NCBI GenBank assembly: GCA_028284185.1
Contig: JANQSG010000019.1
Location: forward strand, 97,292-161,291
Length of the DNA stretch: 64,000 bases
From: Kangiella sp.
GTDB lineage: Bacteria; Pseudomonadota; Gammaproteobacteria; Enterobacterales; Kangiellaceae
Direction of reading: 5' to 3'
Shown: one piece after another, positions 63,992 to 64,000 of the stretch
Numbering within the stretch: position 1 is the stretch's first letter
How the letters are laid out: each line of letters begins with the position of its first letter
Notes under the pieces: generated by a model
Databases searched by the model: none
Seen by the model: the letters and a program-made list of their open reading frames with translations, nothing else
Told to the model about the DNA's origin: nothing
Translations under genes and position numbers: made by a program

Positions 63992-64000
63992 CCTTGATTC

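Overview
The window looks like chromosome of a low-GC, free-living (probably marine) gammaproteobacterium. Evidence: conserved gammaproteobacterial gene orders, namely lptM-dapF-DUF484-yigB with divergent cyaY; algZ-algR-hemC-hemD/X-hemY; ubiC-ubiA; glpG-glpE; and tdh-kbl. The content suits Kangiella-like or other oceanospirilloid relatives, but the genus cannot be fixed from the sequence alone. Nearly all of it is core chromosome. No prophage, insertion sequence or CRISPR array is visible.

Layout. 0-7 kb: the polA 5' end (cut by the window edge), a frameshifted SnoaL-like gene, a GGDEF-EAL protein, selO and a penicillin-binding/beta-lactamase-type lipoprotein. 6.8-7.2 kb: an AT-rich non-coding stretch with DnaA-box-like sites. 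7.2-11.4 kb: TRAP transporter permeases, murI, and a TakP-like binding protein on the opposite strand. 11.4-20.5 kb: a 2-oxoglutarate oxygenase, an alpha/beta hydrolase, a secreted subtilase, uvrD, a lipoprotein version of a hydratase-fold enzyme, a D-2-hydroxyacid dehydrogenase and two YHS paralogues. 20.5-30.3 kb: the dapF/cyaY and algZR-hem clusters. 33-40.8 kb: NhaC antiporter, aroE, crp, a membrane-anchored PabA/TrpG-type amidotransferase, rpe and a VanZ protein. 40.9-46.2 kb: a CoA-ligase/PLP-decarboxylase pair of the type linked to exosortase systems, then plsB. 46.2-54.4 kb: ubiA/ubiC, glpG/glpE, tdh/kbl, an aquaporin and two PH-domain membrane proteins. 54.7-60.4 kb: a TPP-riboswitch-controlled thiamine operon (thiC-thiO-thiS-thiG-thiDE). 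60.5-64 kb: small envelope and unknown genes.

The most unusual region is 30.3-32.9 kb, minus strand. A strong sigma70-type promoter leads into a 20-codon leader peptide and an attenuator with a clear terminator/antiterminator choice. Next come a 48-codon ORF and a second attenuator of the same design, then an 11-codon peptide with a near-perfect Shine-Dalgarno. That peptide leads into a small SEC-C zinc protein whose zinc site is completed only by a +1 frameshift at a site built like that of prfB (RF2). Then come a tRNA-Asn, at least three aberrant tRNA-like sequences and finally a slipin (SPFH/band-7) gene. Every layer of this locus could read translation or tRNA status. My proposal is that it is a translation- or tRNA-damage-responsive unit. 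The sequence architecture is seen directly; the function is inference.
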